Shown here: positions 16,718 through 27,500 of the stretch, piece by piece
How positions within the stretch are numbered: position 1 is the stretch's first letter
Layout of the letters: every line of letters starts with the position of its first letter
Source of the DNA: JABDOU01 sp041567895
Lineage (GTDB): Bacteria > Actinomycetota > Acidimicrobiia > Spongiisociales > SHLN01
DNA length: 64,000 nucleotides
Reading direction: 5' to 3'
Assembly: GCA_041567895.1 (NCBI GenBank)
Contig: JBFGAX010000005.1
Coordinates: 13,069 to 77,068, forward strand
The notes under the pieces: generated by a model
Databases searched by the model: none
What the model was told of the DNA's origin: nothing
Seen by the model: the letters and a program-made list of their open reading frames with translations, nothing else
Program-made: the position numbers and the translations under genes

Positions 16718-18993
16718 TGGCTGACGGGGTTCAGCCAGGAGGGGCCCATCCGGATCGCCTGACCTGCAATCGGACGCTCCACATTGTTGGCTAAGTAGAA
16801 CGTCTGGTCAGCCGGGCGATAGATTCCGAAGCTCGATTTGCCATCATCATTCCAATCGCCGATGACAAACCGGTCTCCCGGTCGTCCGTAAAACGCTTCG
16901 ATGTCGGCAAACCCCGAGCGGTTCGAATTGCTGACGTACACGAATCCATTGGAGGAACGATAGAGGCCGACCGTGTCGATGCCGTCTCCGTCCCAGTCGC
17001 CGGCGAATGGAAGGTCGGGCGGTTCACCAAATACGAACTCCTCCTCTGCGAATCCTTGCGTGTTGCTGTTTCGCAGGTAGAACCTGGCTTCAGACGGTCT
17101 GAAGATCCCGATCGTATCGACGCCATCTCCGTTCCAGTCTCCACAAATCGGGAGATCACCGGGCACTCCGAAGAAGATCTCGACATCCGCCACACCGAAA
17201 TCGTTTGAGTTTCGAAGATAGAGAAAGCCGGTTTGCGGACGATATAGACCAGGCGTTCGAACGCCGTCGCCGTCCCAATCGCACACAACCGGAAGGTCGC
17301 CGGGATCCCCATAGTAAAACGGGGTCATCAATCCACCGTCGCTCGAGAGTGTCCAGAGCCCGGTGCGCGGGTCATGTCGTCCGATCCAATCCTGGTTGAC
17401 GGGAGGCGTACCGCTGGCAACACGTCCCCATCCGTAGTCGGCGTTTTTACCCGAACCCAGAGGAAGCGATGTCGCAGCAGCCGCAAGATCGAGCCGCATC
17501 TGCCGCGGCGTCGTGCCGGGAAATGCCTCCAATCGCAGAGCAGCCACGCCGGCCACGTGAGGAGCCGCTGCCGAGGTCCCCCCAAAACTGCTTCGTGACG
17601 CGGTAGTGACGCTCGATGGTCCAACCAGATCAGGTTTGATCCGTCCGTCGACTGTTGGTCCCCTCCCCGAGAACGCCACGAGTTCGTCGGCGTTATCCCA
17701 CGGTACCGCCCCAACCGTGATGACCTGCTCGACGTCTGCCGGGACCACAATGCTGGAGGCAGCAACCGTATGGGCCAGGTTGAAAGCTCCCATGGCGAAG
17801 ACGTCGATCCGCGTGCGGGTTTGAGCAAAGGAGCGCCTTTCAATCGTGTATCCGATTGGGAAATCTGTCGTCAAGACGTTGGACCAGACGATCTGTTCCT
17901 CGAGAGGATCCTCTGGTCCGTTCTGTTGGTTGCGTGAACACGTGATTTCTCGAACGACCCCGGTCCTCAGGTCGTAGATGCAGAGGTCGAGATCGGCGGT
18001 GGGATCGGTCCACGTCAGTGAGATATCGAGGTCAGAACCGGCTTTGACCGTAAACCGATTCATCTGGTCGCCTGCAGGAAAGAGGTGGCGTCCTTGGAAA
18101 TCGGTGTAGGAAGCCCCGTAGTGCTGGGTGGCACCATTTCCGGCTGCATTGATCCAGATCACACCCGCATCGATCGCATCTTGAACGACTTGTGCCTGAA
18201 ACGAGGATCCGTCGAAAGGTCCCCGGCTCCATCCTGCCGACATGCTGATGATGTCTACGCCCTCGCCGACGAGGTAATCAACCGCGTCCTGAAACTGATC
18301 CGTGTCGAAGAAGTTGGCCAATACGAGATCCGCATCCGGAGCGATATCGTGAATGATTTCGGCTACGGCCACTCCGTGCGAGTTGTCATCGGCCTCCAGC
18401 CCATCCTTGTGGAAGCTCTTGTGCCTGATGTCCGACGGCAATTCTTCACCCTGAAAATTTCGAAATCCATAAAAACCGGTGTCGAGAATTCCAATGGTGA
18501 TTCCCTCACCTGTGTAGCCCTTGTCGACCCAGGCTTCGCTATTCAATAATGCGAGGCCTTCAGACTCGATCGCGAACGTGTGAGGAGGAGGTACGTACCG
18601 GATCGAGGTAGCCGCGCCGGAGGTGAGCATCGCTCGTAGCTCGATCGGTGTGGCGTACACGATGTCGGCGCCATCGCTATCCGTCGAATGGGGACCGAAA
18701 CCTGACCGTTGCCCCTCGTTAGATCCGACGACAACCTCGGCGGCAATCACGCGATCTTCAGGCACGGCTCCCAGGAAATCGCCGGGGTGACCCACCACTC
18801 TTGGTTGACGCGGCGGAACCGGTGCGGGCCGGTCCCATATCACCGCGTCCCGTTCAGCGGGCGTGGCCTGAGTCGCTTCCACAGGTGGTGCCATCAAAAC
18901 GAGAGCAACCACCATCGCCGCGGTGAAACCGAAGACGTACGGCGCGAGCCGCAGCGACCGCTGGTGCGGTTGAGCGATAGGGAAACGCGACAT
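16714..18993 (-). CDS. Secreted S8 (subtilisin-like) protease with C-terminal DWDGDG repeats
   Basis: The 759-residue protein opens with a signal peptide (hydrophobic about 16-40). The catalytic triad of S8 peptidases is intact: Asp171 (GILDTG), His206 (NSHGVAV) and Ser474 (GGTSAAAPHVAG), with the oxyanion Asn286 in AAGNG. From about residue 550 four repeats of about 48 residues follow, each built as a G-D-x-P start, a DWDGDG-like acidic loop, YRP, then F-Y-L-x-N-S-N. Such loops resemble calcium-binding FG-GAP/VCBS-type repeats. The same module occurs in three other secreted proteins in this window. No LPXTG-type sorting signal is present. Confidence 0.93.
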   Translation of the reverse strand: MSRFPIAQPHQRSLRLAPYVFGFTAAMVVALVLMAPPVEATQATPAERDAVIWDRPAPVPPRQPRVVGHPGDFLGAVPEDRVIAAEVVVGSNEGQRSGFGPHSTDSDGADIVYATPIELRAMLTSGAATSIRYVPPPHTFAIESEGLALLNSEAWVDKGYTGEGITIGILDTGFYGFRNFQGEELPSDIRHKSFHKDGLEADDNSHGVAVAEIIHDIAPDADLVLANFFDTDQFQDAVDYLVGEGVDIISMSAGWSRGPFDGSSFQAQVVQDAIDAGVIWINAAGNGATQHYGASYTDFQGRHLFPAGDQMNRFTVKAGSDLDISLTWTDPTADLDLCIYDLRTGVVREITCSRNQQNGPEDPLEEQIVWSNVLTTDFPIGYTIERRSFAQTRTRIDVFAMGAFNLAHTVAASSIVVPADVEQVITVGAVPWDNADELVAFSGRGPTVDGRIKPDLVGPSSVTTASRSSFGGTSAAAPHVAGVAALRLEAFPGTTPRQMRLDLAAAATSLPLGSGKNADYGWGRVASGTPPVNQDWIGRHDPRTGLWTLSSDGGLMTPFYYGDPGDLPVVCDWDGDGVRTPGLYRPQTGFLYLRNSNDFGVADVEIFFGVPGDLPICGDWNGDGVDTIGIFRPSEARFYLRNSNTQGFAEEEFVFGEPPDLPFAGDWDGDGIDTVGLYRSSNGFVYVSNSNRSGFADIEAFYGRPGDRFVIGDWNDDGKSSFGIYRPADQTFYLANNVERPIAGQAIRMGPSWLNPVSH

Positions 18994-19045
18994 GGCGGAC
19001 TCGAGACCGGCATCCGTGAGAGGAGGAAGCCATTGACTGCAATAA

Positions 19046-19063
19046 TGCGCCCGGCGGGCGCCT
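19046..19063 (-). terminator. Possible terminator hairpin between two secreted-protein genes
   Basis: Read on the minus strand, a GCGCCC...GGGCGC hairpin is followed by ATTATT. It lies downstream of the DUF4038 gene and upstream of the subtilase start. The tail has few Ts, so the call is weak. Confidence 0.3.
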
Positions 19064-19136
19064 CATAACGTTACCCACGGATCAACACGCGACCTATAGG
19101 TCCAGAGTCCGTTTCGAGGTCAGGTAGACCGGTGAG

Positions 19137-21098
19137 TTAGTAGCGGCTGGCTACGGCAATCGTCCGGCTTTCGCCATCGCTGCCCAATGAGCCGATTGCA
19201 GCGCCGCCGCCGCCGCCGGATCCCCCGTTGAGTGCACGACCCCACTGCCAGCGCTCGTTGTGGCCGAACAGAATCGCTCCAACGCCGGCATCGGCTGCGG
19301 CTTGTGCATCGGCCTCAACTGCCCAACCGGGAACGCCTTCACCGTCGGGTGAGTCGCACCAGCTCGGGCTGATGTTCTCGTATCGGAGCTCTCCGGCGTA
19401 GATCGGCTTCGGTGATTGATTGACGGCGTCGGCCAGTTGCTGATAGGTGGTGCTTGCGTTCTGACAGTGACCGGTTTGTGCGGCAACGAAATCGGCCCAC
19501 CACTCGTTTACGAAGCGAAGGTGCCCATTGCTTCCTGCATAGGCGGGCGAGTGATAGCCAACCTTCTGATTCGCTCCCGCTTCTCGTAGCCCGGACACCA
19601 TGTTCGCCCAGATCTGCGGGTCTTCGACACCAATGAAGTTGTCTCCGCCTGCGACCCAGTGCGCGATGGCGCCGTGGTCACCGAACGCCTGCCCAAGATC
19701 GAAGCCGAGCTGCCAGGCATTACCGGCATGGAGGCTCCCATCGTTCGCATACTTGTTGGCCCAGATCATCACAAACCCGATCTTTTGATTGTGTCTCTGA
19801 GCCGCGTCGAGAATCCCGCGCATGTGATTGATGTATCCCTGGTTGAGGTAGAAGCGGTCTCCCCAACCACCGGTCGCCACGGGGTCACCGTTGACGTTCG
19901 TACCACCGATACCTCCGTTTATGTGGTTGAAATATGACAGCCAGGCACCCGTGAATCCGGCGCGATTGAGATGAGCGAAATACTGGTCGGCTTCGCTGAG
20001 CGTGGCGAAAACGGGCATCTCCCATGCTGTGTCGTAAACCGGGATCCCGGGTCGCGAGGAAGGCGCAGAGATCGGCGTGGGCGTAGGATCGGGGGCAGTG
20101 TCAGGCGCGGGAGCCGGTGCCGGTGTTGCTGGTGCGGGCGCTGCCGGGGCTGGTGCTGGTGCAGGAGCCGGGGCCGGGTCCGGGTCGCTCGGCGGGTTGA
20201 CCTTCGGGGCGGGCGCGATGGCAGCATCGGCGGTGATCAGCGCCTTTCCGATATCAACCGTGATTGAGGGAGCCGGACCATCGTCAACGACCACTGGCTT
20301 CGAGATCGCCCCGACGCCGTCATCCGGATTCCAGTCTCCCGCTGCCGGGATGCCACTCACTCCCTCGAGGGAGACGACATATTCCGTCGGCTCTGCGTCG
20401 ATTTCGCCAAGAAATGTCATCTGCTTGATCACAGAGCGGTAGAGACCGATCGATTCGGATCCGTCCGAATCCCAATCTCCCACAATCACATTGTCGACAT
20501 TGAATCCCATGTATCCGATCCACGCCGGGTCGCCTCCGCTCATGTCTTTGGCTATCGAGATCAATCCGGTCGACGGATGGTGTACACCGACCTGGTCAAT
20601 GCCATCTCCGTCGAAGTCGCCTGCGAAAGCTCGCCCGGACGTTCCGCCATACTCGAATACCTCATCGGCATAGCCCTGGACATTGGTATTGCGTATATAG
20701 AAGCGACCGTCTCCGGGGCGGTAGACAGAGATGGTGTCGATTCCGTCTCCGTCCCAGTCACCGCAAATAGCCTGATCGCCGGGGATTCCGTAATAGAGCT
20801 CGGCTTCGGCAACCGCCCCGTCGTTCTGGTTGCGAAGTGAGAAAATGCCAGTGGCGGTCTCGTAGGCCCCGACGGTATCGGTTCCGTCACTGTTCCAGTC
20901 ACACATGAGTGGAATGTCACCGGGCGAACCGAAGTAGAAATCTGTAGTTCCCGGTACTGTCCAGCGCGTGGTGACCGGATTGAAGAATGCCACATCTGAG
21001 CCGTGCGACGGATCGTCGGCAAACGCCGACCCACTCGCGACGATGAGAGCCGCTACCACGGCTGAAATTGCAAGACCCCCCAAGGTCTTCTGTCGCAT
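19137..21098 (-). CDS. Secreted DUF4038/apiosidase-like glycoside hydrolase with N-terminal DWDGDG repeats
   Basis: The start is ATG 21098, 9 bp after GAGGAG, giving 653 residues and a clear signal peptide ending in GSAFA near residue 27; the longer frame to 21353 lacks these. Residues about 40-265 hold five FG-GAP-like repeats with DWNSDG/DWDGDG loops. A Pro/Ala-rich linker (about 285-345) leads to a catalytic-type domain with VYDTAWEMP, IGFVMIWANK, HWVAGGDN and GELRYEN, which I match to the DUF4038/GH140 (apiosidase-like) family by pattern. Likely role: degrading plant or algal polysaccharide outside the cell. Confidence 0.8.
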   Translation of the reverse strand: MRQKTLGGLAISAVVAALIVASGSAFADDPSHGSDVAFFNPVTTRWTVPGTTDFYFGSPGDIPLMCDWNSDGTDTVGAYETATGIFSLRNQNDGAVAEAELYYGIPGDQAICGDWDGDGIDTISVYRPGDGRFYIRNTNVQGYADEVFEYGGTSGRAFAGDFDGDGIDQVGVHHPSTGLISIAKDMSGGDPAWIGYMGFNVDNVIVGDWDSDGSESIGLYRSVIKQMTFLGEIDAEPTEYVVSLEGVSGIPAAGDWNPDDGVGAISKPVVVDDGPAPSITVDIGKALITADAAIAPAPKVNPPSDPDPAPAPAPAPAPAAPAPATPAPAPAPDTAPDPTPTPISAPSSRPGIPVYDTAWEMPVFATLSEADQYFAHLNRAGFTGAWLSYFNHINGGIGGTNVNGDPVATGGWGDRFYLNQGYINHMRGILDAAQRHNQKIGFVMIWANKYANDGSLHAGNAWQLGFDLGQAFGDHGAIAHWVAGGDNFIGVEDPQIWANMVSGLREAGANQKVGYHSPAYAGSNGHLRFVNEWWADFVAAQTGHCQNASTTYQQLADAVNQSPKPIYAGELRYENISPSWCDSPDGEGVPGWAVEADAQAAADAGVGAILFGHNERWQWGRALNGGSGGGGGAAIGSLGSDGESRTIAVASRY

Positions 21099-21297
21099 CG
21101 ACACGCGCTCCTCTATGTAGGACTTCTCTAAGTGGCGTTGTGTGCTCCGGCATCCTTCGGCACAGGTCGCGATTTCCTTTACCCCATACGCGCTGGAAAT
21201 GTTCCCCAGCAATCGGCGCGGTGTTCGGTCGGTGCTTCCTGCGTGACGAGCGACGCAGGGTGCGGTAACGTCGGAGAAACGCCTGACAGAAGGAACC

Positions 21298-22842
21298 ATG
21301 GTTGTAGTCACCAGCCCGCATCCGGATATCGAAGTTCCCACGATGCCTCTCACGGATTATGTGATGTCCGGTGCGGACGCACTATCCGACAAAGCCGCGT
21401 TCGTGGATGGTCCATCCGGGCGCACAATCACGTTCGGGCAACTCAGCCAACAGATCTCAAACATGGCCGGAAATCTGGCTGCCCGGGGCCTGGGCCCCGG
21501 CGACGTTGCCGCGATCCTGGCCTCGAATGTTCCTGAGTATGTCGTGATGTTTCACGGCAGCATCAAGGCCGGGATGACAGTTACAACGGTCAATCCGACC
21601 TATACGGTCGATGAGATCGTCCACCAACTCAAAGATGCCGGAGCCCGGATCCTCTTCACCGTGTCCCCGTTCATGCCGCAGGCGCTGGCGGCAGCGTCGG
21701 AATCGGGAATTGAAGAAATCGTGGTTCTGGGCGAAGTTGAGGAAAACGCTACGCCGTATTCGGAGCTCCTCGTCGACGCCCAACCGCCGACCGTCCACTT
21801 TGATCCTGCTACCCACGTCGCAGTGTTGCCGTATTCGAGTGGTACGACCGGTCTATCCAAGGGTGTGATGCTGACCCATCAGAACCTCACCGCCAACCTT
21901 GCTCAGACATCGGTGCCATTGGACATGAGCGCCGATGATGTGCTGATCGGCGTACTGCCGTTCTTTCATATCTACGGCATGATCGTCATCATGAATATGG
22001 CCATGTTGCATGGTGCGACGGTCATCACCATGCCCCGTTTTGACCTCGTGGAATTTCTCGAGCTCGTTCAGAAACATCGGGTCAGCATCGCGCTTTTGGT
22101 TCCGCCAATCATCCTGGCCCTTGCCAATCATCCTGTGATCGATCAGTACGACACGACCTCGCTGCGGCTGGTCTTCTCCGGCGCGGCTCCTCTTGGATCG
22201 GATCTGGCAGATGCTTGTGCCAAGCGGATCCAATGTGATGTGACTCAAGGCTACGGATTGACCGAGGCCAGTCCCGTTACCCATTCAACCCCGACCGGGC
22301 AACGTCGCCCGGGTTCGGTGGGACCGGCTCTTCCCAATACCGAGTCTCGCGTCGTCGATCCGGAAACCGGAATCGACGTCGAACCCGGAGAAACGGGCGA
22401 GTTATGGGTGAAAGGCCCGCAGGTGATGACGGGCTATCTGAACAATCAGGAAGCCACCGCCATGACAATTGATGAGGAAGGCTGGCTCCACACAGGCGAT
22501 ATCGCCATGTACGACGATGAAGGATGGTTCTACATCGTCGACCGGCTCAAGGAGCTGATCAAGTACAAGGGCTTTCAGGTGCCACCCGCAGAACTCGAGG
22601 CGCTACTCATCACGCATCCCGCCGTCGTCGACGTGGCTGTTATTCCCAAGCCGGACGCAGAAGCAGGAGAAGTCCCCAAGGCTTTCGTGGTTGTGAATCA
22701 GGACGTGACGCCTGACGAGATCAAAGAGTTTGTCGTCGGGAAAGTGGCAACGTACAAAGAGATCCAGGACGTGGAGTTCGTCGACGAAATCCCGAAGTCG
22801 GCTTCAGGAAAGATCCTGCGTCGCGTTCTACGCGAGCGGTAA
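21298..22842 (+). CDS. Acyl-CoA ligase of the 4-coumarate-CoA ligase/long-chain AMP-forming family
   Basis: Activates a carboxylic acid to acyl-AMP and then to the CoA ester. The 514 residues contain the AMP-binding signature YSSGTTGLSKGV, the A5 motif GYGLTEASPV, HTGDIAMYDDEGW, and a C-terminal KSASGKILRR with the adenylation lysine. The profile suits aromatic or medium-chain acids, but the substrate is not fixed by sequence. AAGGA precedes the ATG. It is convergent with the glutamate dehydrogenase gene, 6 bp apart. Confidence 0.92.
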   Translation: MVVVTSPHPDIEVPTMPLTDYVMSGADALSDKAAFVDGPSGRTITFGQLSQQISNMAGNLAARGLGPGDVAAILASNVPEYVVMFHGSIKAGMTVTTVNPTYTVDEIVHQLKDAGARILFTVSPFMPQALAAASESGIEEIVVLGEVEENATPYSELLVDAQPPTVHFDPATHVAVLPYSSGTTGLSKGVMLTHQNLTANLAQTSVPLDMSADDVLIGVLPFFHIYGMIVIMNMAMLHGATVITMPRFDLVEFLELVQKHRVSIALLVPPIILALANHPVIDQYDTTSLRLVFSGAAPLGSDLADACAKRIQCDVTQGYGLTEASPVTHSTPTGQRRPGSVGPALPNTESRVVDPETGIDVEPGETGELWVKGPQVMTGYLNNQEATAMTIDEEGWLHTGDIAMYDDEGWFYIVDRLKELIKYKGFQVPPAELEALLITHPAVVDVAVIPKPDAEAGEVPKAFVVVNQDVTPDEIKEFVVGKVATYKEIQDVEFVDEIPKSASGKILRRVLRER

Positions 22843-22848
22843 CCCGTC

Positions 22849-24552
22849 CTAGCGAGCGAGTGCTCTCACCTGGCGGGCGGCCACCATGAGCGAGTCAAGG
22901 TCTGAACCTCCGTCGTGCTTGAGCATGTCCAGGAATCGGTCCAGGCGCTCGTGACGCTCGGCACGTTGAGCAACGTAGGAGTCGACGGCTTCGGCCGGCG
23001 ACATCCCGTCTCCACTCGCCATGATCCACTCCGACAGATCTCGTCGGAGCCGTTCGAGATCACTTTCGAACGACCGGATCGCCCAGCGTTGCCAACGATT
23101 TCCCGGAACCAACCGCTCGGCCTGGCGCTGCAACCAATCGATACGGTATCGATCACCCACAACCAGGAACAACTCGGCAACCTTGTTGACATCCCAGCCG
23201 GTCGCACTCGCAACCTGAATGATGTCAGGCGCCAGAACCAATTCCTGATGATAGACATGACGAACTGCAATCTGTTCCGGCACTCCCACAGCGACAAGGC
23301 GCATGATTTCGCGTTCGAGGTCCGTCCGTTTTTCTTCCGGAACGAGAGCGGGCAACGACGCCTCGAGATCTCTGAACGCTGATCGCGCACCATCGAGATC
23401 GTCCAAACGGGGCATGCGCTCCGGCTGCGCCAAAAACCAGCGGGTGATGGCTTCTACGAGTTCATCGATGGCCTCGAGCAGCTGGCGTTGAATAGCAGGG
23501 TCGGAACTGGCGTCGAGACGTTCGATTTCGCTCCACCGATGTTGTGCATCGACCAGGCTATGGGCCACCCGGTATGCCTTCACGACTTCTGCCCTGGTCG
23601 AACCCGTTTCCATCTGCAGGCGATTGACGAACGTGACACCCTGATCATTGATTACGCGGTTGGCGATGACCGTGGCCACGATCTCCCTGCGAAGCGGATG
23701 TTCCCACAGCAGATGTCCGAAGCGCTCAACCGCCAACTCCGGAAAGTAGTCACGCAGAACTCCCATGACGTCGGGTTGATCGGGGATGTCAGACTCCACG
23801 ACGGCGAACGTGAGGTCCTGCTTGGCGTACGCCAGCAGCACGGCCAACTCGGGACGATAGAGACCTTCACCGTCGCGACTGCGGTCTTCGAGCTCATCTA
23901 GTTTGGGGAGACCCTCCAGCTTACGGCTGAGTAGCTTGTGCCGTTCGAGTGTCTTCATCAGGTCCTCATACGCTTCTAGGTGACCCGCTGATGTAGCAAC
24001 CTCCTGCGACAGAATCTGGGCCTGTTCGAAGTTGTCATAGAGAACCCTCTTCACAACGCCCTCGGTCATTTTTTCGATCAAATCAGTCCGTTCCTCCGCC
24101 GCAAGCTCACCTCGCTCGATGGCGAGGCTGAGGAGGATCTTGAGGTTGACCTCACGGTCTGAACAATCGACACCTCCCGAGTTGTCGATGAAATCGGTGT
24201 TGATTGCCCCGCCCTTGCGAGCGAATTCGATCCGCCCTGCCTGAGTGAACCCGAGGTTGCCACCCTCACCGACGACCCAGCATCTCAAATCGACACCGTC
24301 TACCCGTACGGCATCATTGGTACGGTCGTCGCATTCGATGTGTGTCTCTGTAGAAGCTTTGACATACGTTCCCACACCGCCGTTCCAGAGGAGATCAACC
24401 GGAGCGACGAGCACGGCCCGGATGAGCTCATCCGGCGTCAGAGCGTCAGCCTCGATCTTGAGAGCCTCGCGAACCTGTGGCGAGAGATCGATCTTTTTGG
24501 CTTGGCGGCTGTAAACACCCCCGCCTTCAGAAATCAGAGATCGGTCGTAGTC
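22849..24552 (-). CDS. NAD-specific glutamate dehydrogenase, 3' part downstream of an in-frame TAG
   Basis: This frame continues the upstream half without a shift. It begins DYDRSLISEGG, exactly the expected continuation of the family, and runs 567 codons to the stop at 22849. It holds the rest of the NAD domain (WNGGVGTYVK, EGGNLGFTQ, GGAINTDFIDNSGG) and the helical C-terminal domain of 180-kDa type enzymes. If translated alone, the first plausible internal start is GTG 24414, but that would lack part of the nucleotide-binding fold. Together with the upstream half it would make a normal-length protein of about 1579 residues. Confidence 0.85.
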   Translation of the reverse strand, partial: DYDRSLISEGGGVYSRQAKKIDLSPQVREALKIEADALTPDELIRAVLVAPVDLLWNGGVGTYVKASTETHIECDDRTNDAVRVDGVDLRCWVVGEGGNLGFTQAGRIEFARKGGAINTDFIDNSGGVDCSDREVNLKILLSLAIERGELAAEERTDLIEKMTEGVVKRVLYDNFEQAQILSQEVATSAGHLEAYEDLMKTLERHKLLSRKLEGLPKLDELEDRSRDGEGLYRPELAVLLAYAKQDLTFAVVESDIPDQPDVMGVLRDYFPELAVERFGHLLWEHPLRREIVATVIANRVINDQGVTFVNRLQMETGSTRAEVVKAYRVAHSLVDAQHRWSEIERLDASSDPAIQRQLLEAIDELVEAITRWFLAQPERMPRLDDLDGARSAFRDLEASLPALVPEEKRTDLEREIMRLVAVGVPEQIAVRHVYHQELVLAPDIIQVASATGWDVNKVAELFLVVGDRYRIDWLQRQAERLVPGNRWQRWAIRSFESDLERLRRDLSEWIMASGDGMSPAEAVDSYVAQRAERHERLDRFLDMLKHDGGSDLDSLMVAARQVRALAR

Positions 24553-24555
24553 CTA
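24553..24555 (-). other. In-frame TAG interrupting glutamate dehydrogenase
   Basis: Codon 1012 of a 1580-codon frame reads TAG between PRSSW and DYDRSL. Neither flank shows a frameshift. A single base change (for example CAG or GAG to TAG) explains it. Confidence 0.9.
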
Positions 24556-27500
24556 CCAACTCGATCTCGGCATTTCGAACAGGCGACGCCGCTCCTCGTA
24601 GCTGAGATGCGGATGAGGATCGGGATCGAGAAATATGTCGCGATGATCGAATGCCGCCAGCAGCTTGAAGTTCTGGGACTGCAGCAATCCATTTCCGAAC
24701 ACGTCGCCGGACATATCTCCAATTCCCGCTACCGAGATGATCTGTCTCGTCGCATCGGTTCCGAGGTCTGCGAAATGTCGCTTCACGGACTCCCAGGCTC
24801 CCCTTGCGGTAATCGCCAGAGCTTTGTGGTCGTATCCGGCCGAGCCGCCAGAAGCGAATGCATCACCGAGCCAAAACCCGTATTCGGCCGCAATCGCGTT
24901 TGCGGTGTCAGACATCGCAGCTGTGCCTTTGTCGGCCGCGACCACGAAGTAGGGATCGTCGCCATCATGCCTACGCACGTTCGGAGGAGGCACGATCCTT
25001 CCATCTACCAGATTGTCAGTGAGATCCAACAGCCCCTTCACAAACGTGATATAGCCGGATTTGACGACATCGCGAAGATCACTGCCATCCTCGGGAATGG
25101 TTCTCAGAACGAAACCACCTTTTGCACCCGTGGGAACAATCACGGTGTTCTTCGTCATTTGGGCCTTCATCAAACCAAGTACCTCAGCGCGATAATCCTC
25201 ACGACGGGTCGACCAGCGCAACCCACCCCGAGCCACCATGCCGCCGCGCAGATGAACTCCCTCGACGTCCCTGGTGTACACGAATATCTCGTAGAGCGGA
25301 ACCGGCTGAGGCATTCCCGGCACCAGCGCGGAGTAGAACTTGAACGACAGGCTCTCCGCATCGGGCCTGAAGGCGCTCGTCCGCACGGTTGCCATGATGA
25401 GCTGATAGAAGCTGCGAAGAATCCTGTCCTCGTCCAGAGAGGTAATGCGATCGAGGCCTTCCAGGATTTCATCCTCGATGGCCTGAGTCTCGGGCTCCCC
25501 ACCGGCGGGATTGAATCGAGTCTCAAAGAGGCGAACCAGACGCTGGGCGGTGTTCGGATGGGCGGCGAACGTGTCATTCACGTAACGAACCGTGAAACCA
25601 GGAACGACGCGACTCCAATAGGTTCGGTACGCACGCAAAATGCCGACTTGCCGATACGTCAGATTCGAGCTGACCACCAACCGATCGAGAGAGTCCGACT
25701 CGGCCTCACCCTGTAGCACGGCGAGCACCAGGTCGACGATCCTGGGCCCGGAGCCCTCGACATCCAGTGGGCTTCCATCTCGATTCAGGACACCGAAATC
25801 GTGGATGTAGATCGGTCCACTCTTCTCCTTGACCTTCGTCTTTTTCTCTTCGACGATGCGCAATCCGAGCGCTTCGAGAACCGGCAGAATTGTTGAGAGC
25901 TCCATCCGAGCGTCGCGACCGTAGACGGCGAGTCTGGTGAGCGCTTCCTCTTGATCGTCGTTCTGGATGCCGACCGCCAGCTTGGTATCGGCCTCAACCA
26001 TTGATTCCAGGCGGAGGAGATCGCCAGATGCAACGAGCAGGCTGGTGGACGACTTGTAATAGTCGGGCAGAGCGCTCGCCCACCGCTCAACCACATCCGG
26101 CCCAACGCCGTGAACGGATTGCAGCGTTGCCGTCAACCGGTCATCCCACGTTCGCGAAAGATCGATGACTTCCTGTTCGAGCGCTTCATAGGAGACTTCT
26201 GGAACCTGGCCCGCGTCGATCCACACGGTGAAGTGAATTCGGGCTGAACCCGCCTCACCGAGAGCGAGCTGGTAGTCCACCGCCGAACCTCCAAAACGCT
26301 CTTTGAACAGGGCCTGGAGATCCTTACGAAGCCGCGCGTTGAAGCGATCTCGCGGCAGCACCACCATCACCGACACGCTCCTCGCCAGGAGATCGGGGCG
26401 AACAAAGAGTCGAACCTGTTCTTTGCGCTCGGTTGCCAGCAATCCGTGGATGGTCTTGCGAAGATCCTCGACGGGAACCGAGAAGAGTTCGTCTTTCGGG
26501 AAACTGTTGAAAACCTGGATGACGGCCTTGTGATCGTGTGACCCCTTGATGAGGTCTTCCGCATCCATGACGTCCTGGAGTTTCTCGGCGAGAATGGGAA
26601 TGGCGGCAGACTCGGTCATCAACGCCCGTGATGTGAACAGGCCAACCATGCGCGCCTCGCCGACTACCTCCCCCGCCTCGTCGATGTGCCGGACACCCAC
26701 ATAGTCCATGCGGGCACGCCGATGCACAGTAGACACACCGTTGGTTTTGGCTATCACGCACAAAAATCCCGACTCGTAACGCTCCCGGACAGGTTGCGGC
26801 AGGTCTGAGAGCAGAACCGGTTCTTCATACTTTGACTGGCCCGGCTTTGAGAGAATGCCCAAACCTGTTTCCGGTGCGACGACGAGCGCCTTGCCCGCAT
26901 CGGTGTCAATAATCTTGTATTCGCGATACCCGAGAAACACGAAATTGAGATCGCGCATCCATTCCAGAAATCGAACCGCAACAGCGATGTCGTCGTAGGA
27001 GTAGCGGGCGGATGCGCCTTTTGCGATCTGAATCATCCGATCGACGGCGTCCTCCATCTTGTGGAAATCGCGCACGGCAAGCCGGACATCCCCTAGAACC
27101 CGGCTGATGGCGGCCTCCAGGTCGCGTTGTTCGGAAATACTCGGTGCCTCATCGAGCACGTAATGCTGCACAGACTCGGTGTGTTCGGCGTCACGAGCCT
27201 TGGTGACTTCGAGCAGATTTCCGTCTCCGTCCCGAACCGTCCCGATGACTGCTCTGGCGTCCCATTCGACGCTGTACCCCGCTTCTTCAAACACCGCCGT
27301 GACAGAATCGACCAGGAATGGGGAATCGTCTATGACGATGTCGACGACTGCTGTTTCACTGTCGTACCCGTGGCTATCCATCGTCGGAACGCTCACCCGA
27401 ACTGCGAGTTCCTGATTCCCACGATCGTTGACGAACCTGTACATCTCATCGATGACCGCCACGAGGCTCTCACGACCGGACGCATCCTTGAAGTCGTCAG

